From NCBI RefSeq assembly GCF_900107965.1, contig NZ_FNVU01000003.1, positions 558,001-622,000 on the forward strand: DNA of 64,000 nucleotides. The letters run 5' to 3'. Source of the stretch: Actinacidiphila yanglinensis. Lineage in GTDB: Bacteria > Actinomycetota > Actinomycetes > Streptomycetales > Streptomycetaceae. Shown piece by piece: positions 63,516 to 64,000 of the stretch; positions within the stretch are counted from its first letter, which is position 1, and each line of letters opens with the position of its first letter. The translations under genes and the position numbers were made by a program. The notes below the pieces were generated by a model. The model did no database searches, was not told where the DNA came from, and saw nothing but the letters and a program-made list of their open reading frames with translations.

Positions 63516-64000
63516 GTGACCACGAATCCACTGCTGACCCCGAGCACACTGCCCTACGGCCTGCCGGCGTTCGCCGAGCTGGAGGACGCCCACTACCTTC
63601 CGGCGTTCGAGCGGGCCCTCGCGGAGCACTCCGCCGAGATCGAGCGGATCGCGAAGAACCCCGACGCCCCGACCTTCGCGAACACGCTGGAGGCGATGGA
63701 GTGTTCGGGCCGCCTGCTGGCGCGGGTGCGGGAGGTGTACGACAACCAGGCCGCCGCGCACCTCACCGAGGGCATCCAGCGGATCGAGGCCGAGGTGAGC
63801 GCGAGGCTGGCCGCGCACGAGGACGAGGTGCACCTCAACGCGGCGCTGTACGGGCGGATCAGGGAGCTGTACGAGGCCCGCGACACCCTCGACCTCGACC
63901 CGGAGTCGCTGCGGCTGCTGGAGCGCTACCGGACCGGCTTCGTGCGGGCCGGGGCGGAGTTGCCGGAGGAGGGCCGGGTCCGGCTGCGCGGGCTGAACGC
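63516..64000 (+). CDS. M3-family metallopeptidase (oligopeptidase A/Dcp-like), 5' part
   Basis: The first 161 residues of an M3 zinc oligopeptidase, cut by the window end. LPYGLPAFAELEDAHYLPAFERAL and the following helices (NPDAPTFANTLEAME) are typical of PrlC/Dcp N-terminal regions; the HExxH site lies beyond the window. GTG start at 63516. It would degrade short peptides in the cytoplasm. Confidence 0.85.
   Translation, partial: MTTNPLLTPSTLPYGLPAFAELEDAHYLPAFERALAEHSAEIERIAKNPDAPTFANTLEAMECSGRLLARVREVYDNQAAAHLTEGIQRIEAEVSARLAAHEDEVHLNAALYGRIRELYEARDTLDLDPESLRLLERYRTGFVRAGAELPEEGRVRLRGLN

Overview
The window is very GC-rich actinomycete DNA. It shows strong G/C third-position bias, frequent GTG starts, 4-nt ATGA/GTGA overlaps, and XRE/DUF5753, DUF397 and DUF574 families. 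The gene order from about 35.8 to 55.5 kb matches what I remember of the Streptomyces coelicolor hopanoid locus. A member of the Streptomycetaceae is the best guess. No insertion sequence, phage or CRISPR array was seen. All functions are read from motifs and context; no database search was possible.

Left part (1-35.4 kb). A truncated NagZ-like hexosaminidase on the minus strand is preceded by two DasR-box-like palindromes. A tight five-gene plus-strand operon follows (1422-6815): PhyH-type Fe(II)/2-oxoglutarate dioxygenase, DUF6271 GT-A-like protein, PLP fold-III decarboxylase, GNAT acetyltransferase and MFS exporter. It looks like a compact uncharacterised biosynthetic cluster. Next come an initiator tRNA gene with a readable promoter and hairpin, and small membrane proteins. 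A minus-strand acyl-CoA operon (17513-10265) holds a TIGR03084 protein, both acyl-CoA carboxylase subunits, an acyl-CoA dehydrogenase, a crotonase and a TetR regulator, resembling Liu/Atu catabolism without an HMG-CoA lyase. A mixed region then carries a secreted FG-GAP protein, two DMT-type transporters, an RpiR regulator, two XRE regulators (one overlapping an ABC-F gene), an AKR/AraC divergent pair, a secreted sedolisin/TrmB divergent pair, a second crotonase, an RsbW-like ATPase, a type I IPP isomerase and a CDF metal transporter.

Centre (35.8-55.5 kb). One long plus-strand stretch contains two modules. The first (35786-42958) encodes a large CDP-alcohol phosphatidyltransferase, a LicC-like cytidylyltransferase, an sn-glycerol-1-phosphate dehydrogenase-like enzyme, a second CDP-alcohol phosphatidyltransferase whose last motif Asp is Ala, a GT2 glycosyltransferase and a TagGH/Wzt-like ABC exporter. 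This suggests an unassigned CDP-activated phosphopolyol surface-lipid or polymer pathway. It ends in a 17-bp perfect hairpin. The second is the hopanoid cluster: hpnC, hpnD, hpnE, polyprenyl synthase, shc, hpnG, hpnH, dxs and an hpnO-like aminotransferase. It builds squalene from isoprenoid precursors, cyclises it and adds an adenosine-derived side chain. A 25-bp perfect hairpin lies between hpnH and dxs, where I remember ispG in other Streptomyces.

Right part (55.5-64 kb). A serpin-like protein, a tyrosine phosphatase and an SGNH hydrolase are followed by a WhiJ/AbaA-like set: RsbW-like ATPase, XRE/DUF5753, DUF397 and DUF574 methyltransferase, with palindrome-rich AT-richer DNA between the divergent genes. 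A saccharopine-dehydrogenase-like reductase, a DUF5302 protein and the start of an M3 oligopeptidase close the window.
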